This document shows, one piece after another, positions 26,302-35,051 of a stretch of DNA of 64,000 nucleotides (position 1 is its first letter; every line of letters starts with the position of its first letter). Origin of the DNA: UBA10649 sp964597445 (GTDB taxonomy: Bacteria > Actinomycetota > Actinomycetes > S36-B12). The DNA lies in NCBI GenBank assembly GCA_964597445.1, contig CAZQXO010000003.1, positions 1 to 64,000 on the forward strand, given 5' to 3'. Position numbers and translations under genes: made by a program. Under the pieces are notes generated by a model, which did not search any database, had not been told where the DNA came from, and worked only from the letters and a program-made list of their open reading frames with translations.

Positions 26302-26931
26302 ATGACCACCCTTCGCGTCGGGATCATGGGTGGATCCTTCGATCCGATCCATCTCGGCCATCTCGTGGCCGCGTCGGAGGTCGCTCATCGCTTCGACCTC
26401 GATGAGGTCATCTTCAGCCCGACCGGCGAGGCGTATCACAAGCCCGCTGATGCTCGGGCCCCCGCAGAGATCCGGTATCTCATGACGGTGGTCGCGACCG
26501 CGGCCGATCCGCGATTCCGCGTGACGCGCGTCGACATCGACCGCCCTGGTCCCACCTACACCGTGGACACTCTGCGCGACCTGCGGTCGGAAGCCGCGAT
26601 CACGCGTCCGGGTGCCGACATCCAGTGGTTCTTCATCACGGGCGCGGACGCGCTCGCCGAGATCCTGCAGTGGAGGGATGCCGACGAGATCTTCGAGCAC
26701 GCGCACCTCGTGGGCGTGACCCGACCGGGTCACAGCCTCCAGGACCCGGGGCTGCCTCACGCGCAGGTCTCGCTCCTGGAGATCCCGGCTCTGTCGATCT
26801 CATCCACCGATGTGCGAACCCGTGTGCGCGACGGTGCTCCGATCCGCTATCTCGTGCCCTCCGGGGTGGCCAACCTCATCGCCAAGTACGGGCTCTACGG
26901 AAGCGACCCGACGTCGTCCTCGAGAGTGTGA
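26302..26931 (+). CDS. nadD: Nicotinate-nucleotide adenylyltransferase
   Basis: A 209-residue nucleotidyltransferase that joins nicotinate mononucleotide to AMP, giving deamido-NAD. The N-terminal GIMGGSFDPIHLGHL holds the phosphate-binding GG and the HxGH motif (HLGH). The C-terminal ISSTDVRTRV and RYLVPSGVANLI are the second family signature. It begins 19 bases after the small membrane protein and precedes rsfS by 58 bases. Confidence 0.95.
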   Translation: MTTLRVGIMGGSFDPIHLGHLVAASEVAHRFDLDEVIFSPTGEAYHKPADARAPAEIRYLMTVVATAADPRFRVTRVDIDRPGPTYTVDTLRDLRSEAAITRPGADIQWFFITGADALAEILQWRDADEIFEHAHLVGVTRPGHSLQDPGLPHAQVSLLEIPALSISSTDVRTRVRDGAPIRYLVPSGVANLIAKYGLYGSDPTSSSRV

Positions 26932-26989
26932 GACGCTGTCGGTCGCCCCAGCCCCCCTATCCCTGCACAACCGATCCTGAGGACCTCTC

Positions 26990-27385
26990 GTGACCGCTGC
27001 CCCCGAAGCCGTCGAGCTCACCATCGCGGCGGCGGCAGCCGCATCGGACAAGTTCGCCACGGACATCGTGGCGATCGACGTCAGCGAGCAGCTCGCCATC
27101 ACCGACGTCTTCCTGCTCTGCTCCGCTGCCAACGATCGTCAGGTTCGCGCCATCGTCGATGCGGTGGAGGAGCGCCTTCATGGAATGGGATCCAAGCCGC
27201 TGCGCCGTGAGGGTGAGGCTGAGGGGCGCTGGGTCCTTCTCGACTACGGCGACATCGTCGTCCATGTCCAACTGGCGGAGGAGCGGATCCACTACGCGAT
27301 CGAGCGCCTCTGGAAGGACTGTCCGATGATCGCCCTGCCGGCGGAGATCACTGAGGGCCCGGCGTCGGACGCACCCGGCTCGTGA
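26990..27385 (+). CDS. rsfS: Ribosome silencing factor RsfS
   Basis: A 131-residue protein of the Iojap/RsfS family, which binds bL14 and blocks subunit joining when nutrients are short. Visible signatures are DIVAIDVSEQLAITDVFLLCSA and GRWVLLDYGDIVVHVQLAEERIHYAIERLWKD-type C-terminus. GTG 26990 follows GAGGAC. The stop overlaps the next gene's GTG. Confidence 0.94.
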   Translation: MTAAPEAVELTIAAAAAASDKFATDIVAIDVSEQLAITDVFLLCSAANDRQVRAIVDAVEERLHGMGSKPLRREGEAEGRWVLLDYGDIVVHVQLAEERIHYAIERLWKDCPMIALPAEITEGPASDAPGS

Positions 27386-28044
27386 CGCCCCGGCGCATCG
27401 TTCTGTGGCGGCACGGTCGGACGTCGTGGAACGCCGAGCAGAGGTTCCAGGGTCAGTCGGACATCGCGCTCGACGAGGTGGGGCGCCGGCAGGCGGAGCA
27501 GGCCGCCCGCCTGCTGGCCGAACTCGAGCCCGAGTGCATCATCAGCTCCGATCTGTCTCGGGCGCGGGAGACCGCCGAGAGCCTCGCACGCATCTCGGGT
27601 GTCCCTGTGACGGTGGATGAGCGACTGCGGGAGACCTTCGCCGGGACATGGGAGGGCATGACGCGCCGGGAGCTTGAGCAGAGGTTCGGTGACGATCTGG
27701 CGAGCTGGTCGGCCGGATCGATGATCCGTCCGGGGGGCGGCGAGACTCGGGTCGAGGTGGCCGAGCGCATGGTCGAGGCGATCGGGGAGTCCTTGACCCA
27801 ACTCGGTGCAGGACGGACCCTCATCGTTGCCACCCATGGCGGTGCAGCCCGCGCTGCCACCGGGGCGCTCCTGGGGCTGCCGACGGATCACTGGGCTGCT
27901 CTCGGGGTGCTGACCAATTGCGCCTGGTCCGTGCTGCTGGAGAACGTCCCGCGGCCCGGAGGCGAGCGGCATGGGCCACCGTGGCGACTCCAGGAGTACA
28001 ACGCGGGTTCGCTTCCCGCCGTCGCCCTCGCCGACGATCGGTGA
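27382..28044 (+). CDS. Histidine phosphatase family protein (phosphoglycerate mutase-like)
   Basis: A 220-residue branch-1 histidine phosphatase. The catalytic RHG is in VLWRHGRTSWN, with the second histidine in VATHGGAAR and an arginine in SDLSRARETAE. The FQGQSDIALDEVG segment is typical of phosphatases such as the glucosyl-3-phosphoglycerate phosphatases that follow rsfS in mycobacteria, rather than true glycolytic mutases. The substrate cannot be read from the sequence. It overlaps rsfS by four bases. Confidence 0.88.
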   Translation: MTPRRIVLWRHGRTSWNAEQRFQGQSDIALDEVGRRQAEQAARLLAELEPECIISSDLSRARETAESLARISGVPVTVDERLRETFAGTWEGMTRRELEQRFGDDLASWSAGSMIRPGGGETRVEVAERMVEAIGESLTQLGAGRTLIVATHGGAARAATGALLGLPTDHWAALGVLTNCAWSVLLENVPRPGGERHGPPWRLQEYNAGSLPAVALADDR

Positions 28045-28102
28045 CGCGGGTGGGTGTCCGGATCGACCGTCGGGGCATCGTGTATCGTTCGGAATCCCGT
28101 AC

Positions 28103-28175
28103 GGGGCTGTAGCGCAGCTGGTAGCGCACCTCCATGGCATGGAGGGGGTCAGGGGTTCGAGTCCCCTCAGCTCCA
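28103..28175 (+). tRNA. tRNA-Ala (anticodon GGC)
   Basis: A full cloverleaf of 73 bases. The acceptor GGGGCTG pairs with CAGCTCC, including the G3:U70 pair that marks alanine tRNAs. The D arm is GCGC-AGCTGGTA-GCGC. The anticodon stem is CCTCC/GGAGG with loop ATGGCAT, anticodon GGC. The T arm AGGGG-TTCGAGT-CCCCT is standard. The discriminator is A; CC follows but then G, so CCA is completed enzymatically. TATCGT at 28083-28088 is a likely -10. Confidence 0.97.
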
Positions 28176-28379
28176 CCGTGTGAAGTCCGGGGCCATCTGT
28201 GTGTCGTGGCCTCGGATTTTGTCTGGTGCCTGGCCGCCGTCCCTCGGGTGGACGCCGACAGTGCGCTGTCGGGGGCCGGGTGCCTCCATCCGTCGCGGGC
28301 CACCACGACTACGTCAGCTTGCCCATCTGCCTGATCGACGAGGTCGCGCGGGGAAGCAGAAGGTGCTGAGTCGCTCAGG

Positions 28380-28407
28380 TTGCGAGCGCGCCTCGGCTTT
28401 TTACACT
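28380..28407 (+). promoter_or_regulatory. Promoter of the pentapeptide-repeat gene (leaderless)
   Basis: TTGCGA (28380-28385) and TACACT (28402-28407) are separated by 16 bases. The -10 ends six bases before GTG 28414, so the mRNA should begin at the start codon. The 238 bases between the tRNA and this gene hold nothing else I can identify. Confidence 0.55.
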
Positions 28408-28413
28408 GCCAAG

Positions 28414-30210
28414 GTGCTGAGATTCCTCGTTCCCGTTGCCGCGGCAGCGACGTTCGGCCTTGTGTCTGCCTTGTCGGGTGCTCCCGCGGCCTTTGGCGTG
28501 GAGCGTGACTGTGACCTGCGGGCTGACCGCGTCGCATGCGCCCATCGGGATCTGGCTGGACGTGACCTGCGAGCCCATGACCTGACGGGGGCGGTGCTCC
28601 ATCACGCAGACTTGCGTCGTGTCCGGCACCAAGGCGGGTCGATGGCGCGGGCAGTGCTGCATCACGCTGATCTTCGAGGGGCCGTCCTGCGAGGAGTGGA
28701 CCTGCGTGGCGCCGACCTGCGTCGGGCCAAGCTCGCGGGAGCGGATCTGCGGGGGACCCTGTTGACGGCTCATCCCGCGGCTCGTACCCCTCGATCCCTA
28801 TCGAGAGACGCCCTCCTGCCCAAGATTCCGGACGGGGCCAACCTCAGTGAGGCTGATCTCTCCGGCGCGAATCTCACAGGCGCAGATCTGACGGGTGCCA
28901 TCCTGGAGCGGGCAGACCTCTCGGGCGCGCAATTGGTCGGCGTCGATCTGACCGACGCGAACCTGCAAGGTGCCGACTTCTCCCGTCAGGACCTACCGGA
29001 GCGCAAGGCTTTCAACTTCCAGCTCGATAAGGCGCTGTTCAGTCCGGTGTACACGTCACTCGGCATGACGAATCTCTCTGGTGCCAATCTCTCCGGCATG
29101 AATCTCATGGGATACAACTTCACTGGAGCGAATCTTTCGGGAGCCAATCTCTCGGGCGCGAACTTGGACTCAGCCAACTTCACGGATGCCATCCTCGCGG
29201 GGGCGAACCTCACCGGAACGTCCTTGGTCAGCACGACGTTCAATGGCGCTGATCTCTCTACCGCCGATCTGTCTGGTGCGCGTGGCTCCTGGACGTCCCT
29301 GCAAGGGGCTGATCTGAGCAACGCCGCCTTGGCCGGCACCACACTCCAGAGCGCCTATGCGCCGGGCGTGACCGCGGCGAGTGTGAGCACGGCGGGTGCG
29401 GTGCTTTCTGGATCAAACTTCACGGGATCCACGTTGAGTGACGTGGATCTTTCCGACACCACTCTGGGATCGGTGAACTTCAGCAATGTGACGTTCGATG
29501 ACGTCGTCTTCGCAGAGGACAGCCTCAGTGGGGCCCTCCTCAATGGTGCGGTCTTCAGTGGTGCGGACTTCGCCGGGTTCGACCTCCGGGGTGTCAACTT
29601 CTCCTACGCGAATCTTGGCGATGCGAACCTGACGGGGACCAATCTGGCGGGCGCGAACATGACGGCGGCTCGAGGAAACGGATTGACGTTCGCCGGAGCG
29701 AATCTTCAGGGGGTCAACTGTTCCGCATGTTGGTTCACGAACGTGAACCTCAACGGAGCTGTGATGTCGGCATCCAGTTGGCTTCAAGCCTTCTTGGATG
29801 GTGGCACAGCGGTGGGTGTGAACATGAAGGCCACGGAGATGTCCATGTCCTTTTTCCTCAACATGGATGCCTCTGAGGCGAGTTTCGCAGGGGCGTTGAT
29901 GCAGGGATCGAGCTTCTCCGGGTCGAAGGTGACGGGGGCGGACTTGTCGCTCGCCAACATGGACATGTTCTCTGCGGTGCAGTCTGACTTCACCGGCGCC
30001 AATCTGCCTGGTGTGAATCTGTCTGGCGCCAACTTGTACGCGTCGAACTTCACCAGCGCAAATCTTCAAGTGGCGAATCTGGAGCGAGCGCTCATCACTG
30101 ACTCGAACCTGACGGGCGCGAATGTGCGGGGGGCGAACATGACCTCGAGCACCTGGACCGGGACAACCTGTCCGTCCGGTGCGCTGGGTCCCTATCCGTG
30201 CAGTTCCTGA
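28414..30210 (+). CDS. Exported pentapeptide-repeat protein
   Basis: A 598-residue protein with a signal peptide (about residues 1-28, LRFLVPVAAAATFGLVSAL, cut after AAFG). The rest is an almost unbroken run of pentapeptide repeats (A[DN]LXX), predicted to fold into a right-handed quadrilateral beta helix. The first 130 residues are Arg/His-rich (LHHADLR, GADLRRA), and after residue 145 the repeats become Asn/Ser-rich (SGANLSGANL). Cysteines sit near both ends (ERDCDLRADRVACAH; TTCPSGALGPYPCSS), suitable for disulphide caps. DNA from about 28850 to 30200 is clearly poorer in G+C than its neighbours, partly from AAT and TTC codons. A reading frame extends further upstream through the tRNA, but the leaderless promoter and signal peptide fix GTG 28414. 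Role unknown. Confidence 0.85.
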   Translation: MLRFLVPVAAAATFGLVSALSGAPAAFGVERDCDLRADRVACAHRDLAGRDLRAHDLTGAVLHHADLRRVRHQGGSMARAVLHHADLRGAVLRGVDLRGADLRRAKLAGADLRGTLLTAHPAARTPRSLSRDALLPKIPDGANLSEADLSGANLTGADLTGAILERADLSGAQLVGVDLTDANLQGADFSRQDLPERKAFNFQLDKALFSPVYTSLGMTNLSGANLSGMNLMGYNFTGANLSGANLSGANLDSANFTDAILAGANLTGTSLVSTTFNGADLSTADLSGARGSWTSLQGADLSNAALAGTTLQSAYAPGVTAASVSTAGAVLSGSNFTGSTLSDVDLSDTTLGSVNFSNVTFDDVVFAEDSLSGALLNGAVFSGADFAGFDLRGVNFSYANLGDANLTGTNLAGANMTAARGNGLTFAGANLQGVNCSACWFTNVNLNGAVMSASSWLQAFLDGGTAVGVNMKATEMSMSFFLNMDASEASFAGALMQGSSFSGSKVTGADLSLANMDMFSAVQSDFTGANLPGVNLSGANLYASNFTSANLQVANLERALITDSNLTGANVRGANMTSSTWTGTTCPSGALGPYPCSS

Positions 30211-30378
30211 GCGCTGTGCTGCGGGTCGGTGGTCCACGTGCAGGGAAGGCTCTGCCGGGGATGCTCGAGGCGCGGCCCTGTCGTGGATCATGGGAGCCCC
30301 AGTCGCGGGGGAGCCGGTGGCGCCCACGGTGCGATCCGCGTAGCCCGTACCCCGCAGCCCGAGTTGCACCGACCTTCT

Positions 30379-31257
30379 CTACGGGTGGGGCTCGGCCTCC
30401 ACGACGGGCCCCGAACGGGTGCCCAGCCAGGAGCCGATCAGGACGAGCGGGAACCCGATGGCGATGCCGAGGGTCACGGGCTCGCTGAGCACGAGGACGC
30501 CGAGGACCACCGCGACAGCAGGATTGATGTACGTGATCACCTGCGCTCGCGGGGCGCCGATCTCGGCGATGAGCATGAAGAGCATGACGAAGGCGAGCGC
30601 CGTGCACACCACCCCGAGAACGACGAGCGACAGCCATGCGGATACCGGAACCGTCCCGGTCGGCCACTGGAGGATGCCGAAGGGCAGGTAGATCACGGTG
30701 TTGATGGCCAGGGCCGCGGCGATCACCGGAAGATGCGGCACCTCCTGGAGCTTCTTCTCGATCACGATGGGGCCCAAGGCATAGCCCAGCACCGTGATCC
30801 CGAGGGCGGCGATCGCGAGGGCGGTGCTCCCGGAGATGTCGAGGCCCACGAGCATGGCCACGCCGAGGAAGCCGATGGCGAGGCCGACGAGGCGACGTGG
30901 CGTGATGTGGGCATCGAGGCCCAGGCGATTGGCGAGGACGGTGCCGACGATGGGGACCGCCGCGATGAGCAGGGCCGCCAGGGAGCTCGAGATGCGCTGC
31001 TCGGCCCAGGACAGCGCCAGCAGTGTGAAGGTCAGCTCCACGAGCGCGAAGACGATCACCCAGGGCCAGTGGCCGCGTAGCAGCCTGAGCTGTCGACGGA
31101 CGAGGACGATGGGAATGAGGATCACGGCACCCAGGGCCACGCGGGCGAACACGACGAACGCCGGATCGACGTACTCCACTGCGATCTTGATGAGCAGGTA
31201 GGGGATGCCCCAGATGAGTCCCAGTGCGACGAACAGCACCAGACCGCGTCGGGACAT
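30379..31257 (-). CDS. EamA/DMT-superfamily transporter
   Basis: A 292-residue membrane protein with ten predicted helices in two EamA repeats (about 1-140 and 150-285). It starts SRRGLVLFVALGLIWGIPYLLIK, and the second repeat includes VITYINPAVAVVLGVLVLSEPVT, both typical of the drug/metabolite transporter superfamily. The substrate is unknown; such proteins export metabolites or amino acids. ATG 31257 is chosen over upstream in-frame starts because the family N-terminus begins there and a TAGCGT hexamer ends seven bases before it. Divergent from leuS; its 3' end faces the pentapeptide gene across 168 bases with no clear terminator. Confidence 0.85.
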   Translation of the reverse strand: MSRRGLVLFVALGLIWGIPYLLIKIAVEYVDPAFVVFARVALGAVILIPIVLVRRQLRLLRGHWPWVIVFALVELTFTLLALSWAEQRISSSLAALLIAAVPIVGTVLANRLGLDAHITPRRLVGLAIGFLGVAMLVGLDISGSTALAIAALGITVLGYALGPIVIEKKLQEVPHLPVIAAALAINTVIYLPFGILQWPTGTVPVSAWLSLVVLGVVCTALAFVMLFMLIAEIGAPRAQVITYINPAVAVVLGVLVLSEPVTLGIAIGFPLVLIGSWLGTRSGPVVEAEPHP

Positions 31258-31264
31258 GGCCGGC

Positions 31265-31281
31265 ACGCTAGTGGGTAGGGT
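31265..31281. promoter_or_regulatory. Overlapping -10 hexamers of the EamA gene and leuS
   Basis: TAGCGT on the minus strand (31270 to 31265) ends seven bases before the EamA ATG. TAGGGT on the plus strand (31276-31281) is the candidate -10 of leuS, giving a leader of about 43 bases with GGGAG before GTG 31331. Confidence 0.45.
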
Positions 31282-31330
31282 TGGCGGGCACGCAGGAGGG
31301 GCGATCAGCCCCGCAGCACGAGGGAGCACG

Positions 31331-33811
31331 GTGACGACGACGGATCCTCAGGGTGAGCGCGACGCCTATGACGTCATGGCCATTCAGGAGAAGTGGCTTC
31401 CCGTCTGGGACGAGCTCGCACCGTTCCGATCGGGGCGCCCCGGGGACGACCGACCCAAGAAGTACGTCCTCGACATGTTCCCCTACCCGTCGGGTGATCT
31501 CCACATGGGCCATGCGGAGGCATACGCCCTCGGCGACGTGATCGCGCGGTACTGGGTGCAGCGCGGCTTCAACGTCATGCACCCCATCGGCTGGGACGCC
31601 TTCGGCCTCCCTGCTGAGAACGCCGCGATCAAGAACGGTGAGGACCCCGTCCGCTGGACGTACGAGAACATCGCCCAGCAGAAGGCTTCCATGCGGCGAT
31701 ACGCCTGCTCCTTCGACTGGGATCGCGTCTTCAACACGTGTGATCCGGAGTACTACCGCTGGAACCAGTGGTTCTTCCTTCAGATGTACCGTCGGGGACT
31801 CGCCTACCGCAAGGACAGCAACGTCAACTGGTGCCCGAACTGCCAGACGGTCCTGGCCAACGAGCAGGTCGTGGCGGGACTGTGCGAGCGATGCGACACA
31901 GCCGTGACGAAGAAGAAGCTGACGCAGTGGTACCTGCGCATCACCGACTACGCGGATCGTCTGCTCGACGACATGGAGCAGCTCGAGGGAGCGTGGCCGG
32001 AGAAGGTCCTCCTCATGCAGAGGAACTGGATCGGTCGCTCGACAGGCGCAGAGGTGCAGTTCGCAGTCGAGGGGCGTGACGAGCCCGTGACCGTCTACAC
32101 GACCCGTCCCGACACCCTGTACGGAGCGACCTTCTTCGTCGTGGCAGCGGACTCCGATCTCGCTGCGGAGTTGGCGGCCGGAACGGAGGCCGAGCAGGAC
32201 TTCGCTGCCTACCTCGAGCGGGTCAAGCAGACCTCGGAGATGGAACGGCTGGACTCCTCGCGCGACAAGACGGGTGTCTTCCTCCATCGCTACGCGATCA
32301 ACCCGGTCAACGGCGAGCGCATCCCGATCTGGGCCTCCGACTACGTCCTCGCGGACTACGGCACGGGAGCCATCATGGCCGTGCCGGCCCATGACCAGCG
32401 CGACTTGGACTTCGCCCTGGCCTTCGACCTTCCGGTCCGGATCGTCGTCGAGTCGGACGAGGATCCGCGAGTCACGGGGATCGCGACGGCGGACGACGGT
32501 CCGCATGTGAATTCCGGTCCCCTGGATGGGCTCGGCAAGGCGGATGCCATCTCGCGGATCATCGAGATCCTGGGGGAGCGGGGCACGGGTGTGCCGGCGG
32601 TGAACTACCGCCTGCGCGACTGGCTGATCTCACGTCAGCGGTACTGGGGCACACCCATCCCCATCATCCACTGCGAAGCCTGCGGTGAGGTTCCCGTCCC
32701 GGACGATCAACTGCCCGTCCAGCTGCCCCCGGCGCAGGGGCTGGACCTCAAGCCGAAGGGCACGTCGCCCCTGGGTGGCGCCACGGACTGGGTCAATACG
32801 CCGTGCCCCCAGTGCGGAGGCCCCGCCCTGCGTGACACCGACACGATGGACACCTTCGTCGACTCGTCGTGGTACTACCTCCGCTATGCAGATCCGACGA
32901 ACGAGTCGGAGGCCTTCGACCCGGCACTCGTGCGCGAGTGGCTGCCTGTCGACCAGTACGTCGGAGGCGTGACCCACGCGATCCTGCACCTGCTCTACTC
33001 GCGCTTCTTCACGAAGGTCCTGCACGACATGGGACTACTCGACTTCACGGAGCCCTTCACTCGCCTGCTGAACCAGGGCATGGTCGTGATGGACGGCTCA
33101 GCGATGAGCAAGTCACGCGGCAATCTGGTGCGACTCTCCGACGAGCTCGCCCAGAACGGCGTCGACGCCATCCGGCTGACGATGGTCTTCGCCGGTCCGC
33201 CCGAGGACGACATCGACTGGGCGGATGTCTCACCGGCTGGTTCTCGGAAGTTCCTCGCGCGTGCATGGCGACTGGCGGGCGATGTCACGAGTGAGGTGGG
33301 AGCGGACCCGGCCTCCGGGAACCTGGAGTTGCGGAAGGTCACGCATCGGGCAGTTCACGAGGCTGCACTCGCGGTCGAGACGTTCCGCTTCAATGTGGCC
33401 GTGGCCAAGACGATGGAGCTCGTCAACGCCATCCGCAAGGCGATCGACTCGGGATGCGGAGCGGCCGATCCTGCCGTGCGTGAAGCCGTCGAGGCTGTTG
33501 CCGTCATGCTCTCCCTCGTCGCTCCCTACACGGCCGAGGACATGTGGTCCCGCCTGGGACATCCGCCCACGGTGTTCCTCGCGGGCTGGCCCGAGGTCGA
33601 TCCTGCTCTGCTGGTCGAGGACTCCGTGACATGCATCGTGCAGGTGGCCGGCAAGGTCCGTGATCGCCTCGATGTGTCACCCACCATCAGTGAGGATGAG
33701 CTGCGGGAGCTGGCGCTGGCCTCGCCCGGCGTCGTCAAGGCACTCGACGGGGCGGGTATCCGCACGGTGATCATCCGAGCCCCCAAGCTCGTCAACATCG
33801 TCCCGGCCTGA
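31331..33811 (+). CDS. leuS: Leucyl-tRNA synthetase
   Basis: An 826-residue class I synthetase that charges tRNA-Leu. The HIGH motif is HMGH (residues 58-61) after YVLDMFPYPSGDL, and the second signature is AMSKS (591-595). The CP1 editing domain (about 230-420) contains TTRPDTLYGATFFV and the editing acid region. A zinc-like group CxxC (NWCPNCQTVLANEQV, LCERC) lies near 175-200. GTG 31331 has GAGGGAG upstream and gives the normal N-terminus; longer frames reach into the divergent gene and are rejected. Confidence 0.96.
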   Translation: MTTTDPQGERDAYDVMAIQEKWLPVWDELAPFRSGRPGDDRPKKYVLDMFPYPSGDLHMGHAEAYALGDVIARYWVQRGFNVMHPIGWDAFGLPAENAAIKNGEDPVRWTYENIAQQKASMRRYACSFDWDRVFNTCDPEYYRWNQWFFLQMYRRGLAYRKDSNVNWCPNCQTVLANEQVVAGLCERCDTAVTKKKLTQWYLRITDYADRLLDDMEQLEGAWPEKVLLMQRNWIGRSTGAEVQFAVEGRDEPVTVYTTRPDTLYGATFFVVAADSDLAAELAAGTEAEQDFAAYLERVKQTSEMERLDSSRDKTGVFLHRYAINPVNGERIPIWASDYVLADYGTGAIMAVPAHDQRDLDFALAFDLPVRIVVESDEDPRVTGIATADDGPHVNSGPLDGLGKADAISRIIEILGERGTGVPAVNYRLRDWLISRQRYWGTPIPIIHCEACGEVPVPDDQLPVQLPPAQGLDLKPKGTSPLGGATDWVNTPCPQCGGPALRDTDTMDTFVDSSWYYLRYADPTNESEAFDPALVREWLPVDQYVGGVTHAILHLLYSRFFTKVLHDMGLLDFTEPFTRLLNQGMVVMDGSAMSKSRGNLVRLSDELAQNGVDAIRLTMVFAGPPEDDIDWADVSPAGSRKFLARAWRLAGDVTSEVGADPASGNLELRKVTHRAVHEAALAVETFRFNVAVAKTMELVNAIRKAIDSGCGAADPAVREAVEAVAVMLSLVAPYTAEDMWSRLGHPPTVFLAGWPEVDPALLVEDSVTCIVQVAGKVRDRLDVSPTISEDELRELALASPGVVKALDGAGIRTVIIRAPKLVNIVPA

Positions 33812-33827
33812 GGTCGTCGGCGCACCG

Positions 33828-35027
33828 ATGATCGAGGTCGCGCCAGATGATGCCCGTCGGGTCGCCCTCTGGTCGGCCGGGCTGCTGTCGTCGAGACCGA
33901 CGCCTGCCCAGGCGGTCCGAGCCCCGGCTCCTCAGCAGGTCGCCATGGTGCGTGATCTGCTTCAACGGCTGGGATCCGTCCAGCTGGACACCATCTCCGT
34001 CCTGGCCCGATCGCATGAGTTGATCGCCTACGCGCGACTCGGCGGAGTGCGACGTCAGGCCGTCGAGGACGCCTACTGGGGTGGTGGCGCGTTCGAGTAC
34101 TGGTCGCACGCCGCCTGCATCCTCCCGGATTCCTCCTGGCCCCTGTTCGCCTTCCGCCGACGCCAGTACCGGGCCAAGGGTGAGCGCTGGCACGGGCCTC
34201 CACGCCATGACCTGCGTGCGCTCACCGATCGGATCCGAGCCGAGGGACCGATCACGACGGCGGAGGTCGGCGGCGCGCGGTCAGGGTCGGACTGGTGGCA
34301 GTGGTCGGACGCGAAGGTCGGACTGGAGTGGCTGCTCGACATCGGGGAGCTGGCCGTGGGTCACCGGCAGGGCTGGCGGCGCACCTACGACCTTGCGGAG
34401 CGGGTCATCCCTGCTGATCTCCTGCACGACGACCTCACGGACGACGAATGCGAGGTCGCACTCGTGGAGGCGGGTGCCCGTCTCATGGGCGTCGGCACCG
34501 CAGCTGACATCGCAGACGTGCACAGGCTCCCCGTCGGCAGCGTGGCTCGCGCCGCGGATCGGGCGGGCCTCGTCCGCGTGGTCGTCGACGGCTGGCCGGC
34601 GGCGTGGGCGCATCCCACGGCGCTGGCGTGGCTCGAGACATCCGAACGCGTACGGCACCGCACCACGCTGCTGTCCCCCTTCGATCCGCTCGTCTGGCAA
34701 CGCGACCGTGCCGAGCGCATCTTCGGGATGCGACACCGCATCGAGGCCTACACGCCGGCTGCGATGAGGGTCCACGGCTACTTCGCCATGCCGGTCCTGC
34801 ATCGGGGGCGCCTGATCGCTCGAGTCGATCCGAAGCGTGACGGGACGATCCTGCATGCTCGTCGTGTCACGCTCGAGTCCACGGCGGAGGATGCCATCGC
34901 GGGGGTTGCACAGGCAGTGCAGGAGGCTGCGACCTGGGTCGGCTGCACGTCAGTGCACGTCGGGGAGGTCACTCCCCGTGCGATGGCGCCCCGCCTGAGG
35001 TCGGCCCTCAAGGCCCTGGAGGAGTGA
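33828..35027 (+). CDS. YcaQ-like winged-helix DNA glycosylase (crosslink repair family)
   Basis: A 399-residue protein of the HTH_42/AlkZ superfamily. The N-terminal segment LGSVQLDTISVLARSHELIAYARLGG contains the QxD catalytic pattern of the YcaQ branch (Gln and Asp in VQLD), as opposed to QxQ of AlkZ. Known YcaQ enzymes unhook interstrand crosslinks and bulky N-alkyl lesions. Tandem winged helices follow, then the family segment TTLLSPFDPLVWQRDRAERIFG and a C-terminal domain with PKRDGTILHARRVTLE. It lies 16 bases after leuS and reads with degV downstream. Activity is inferred from family membership. Confidence 0.85.
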   Translation: MIEVAPDDARRVALWSAGLLSSRPTPAQAVRAPAPQQVAMVRDLLQRLGSVQLDTISVLARSHELIAYARLGGVRRQAVEDAYWGGGAFEYWSHAACILPDSSWPLFAFRRRQYRAKGERWHGPPRHDLRALTDRIRAEGPITTAEVGGARSGSDWWQWSDAKVGLEWLLDIGELAVGHRQGWRRTYDLAERVIPADLLHDDLTDDECEVALVEAGARLMGVGTAADIADVHRLPVGSVARAADRAGLVRVVVDGWPAAWAHPTALAWLETSERVRHRTTLLSPFDPLVWQRDRAERIFGMRHRIEAYTPAAMRVHGYFAMPVLHRGRLIARVDPKRDGTILHARRVTLESTAEDAIAGVAQAVQEAATWVGCTSVHVGEVTPRAMAPRLRSALKALEE

Positions 35028-35038
35028 CTCCTCGCGGG

Positions 35039-35044
35039 TAGGGT
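35039..35044 (+). promoter_or_regulatory. -10 hexamer of degV (leaderless)
   Basis: TAGGGT ends seven bases before ATG 35052. It overlaps the alternative GTG start at 35043, which argues for the ATG. Confidence 0.45.
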
Positions 35045-35051
35045 GCCGGTC

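Noticed and set aside
28103..28175. tRNA-linked integrative element at tRNA-Ala
   Set aside because: No integrase, no excisionase and no visible copy of the tRNA 3' end downstream within the window; only the low G+C of the next gene hints at transfer.
28054..28413. Upstream extension of the pentapeptide-repeat frame through the tRNA-Ala gene
   Set aside because: It would cross a functional tRNA. The signal peptide and the -10 box point to GTG 28414.
30211..30378. A gene or terminator between the pentapeptide gene and the EamA gene
   Set aside because: No start with a ribosome binding site and no strong hairpin was found in these 168 bases.
31282..31330. T-box or other riboswitch before leuS (and before valS)
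   Set aside because: The leaders are far too short for a T-box and lack its conserved sequence.
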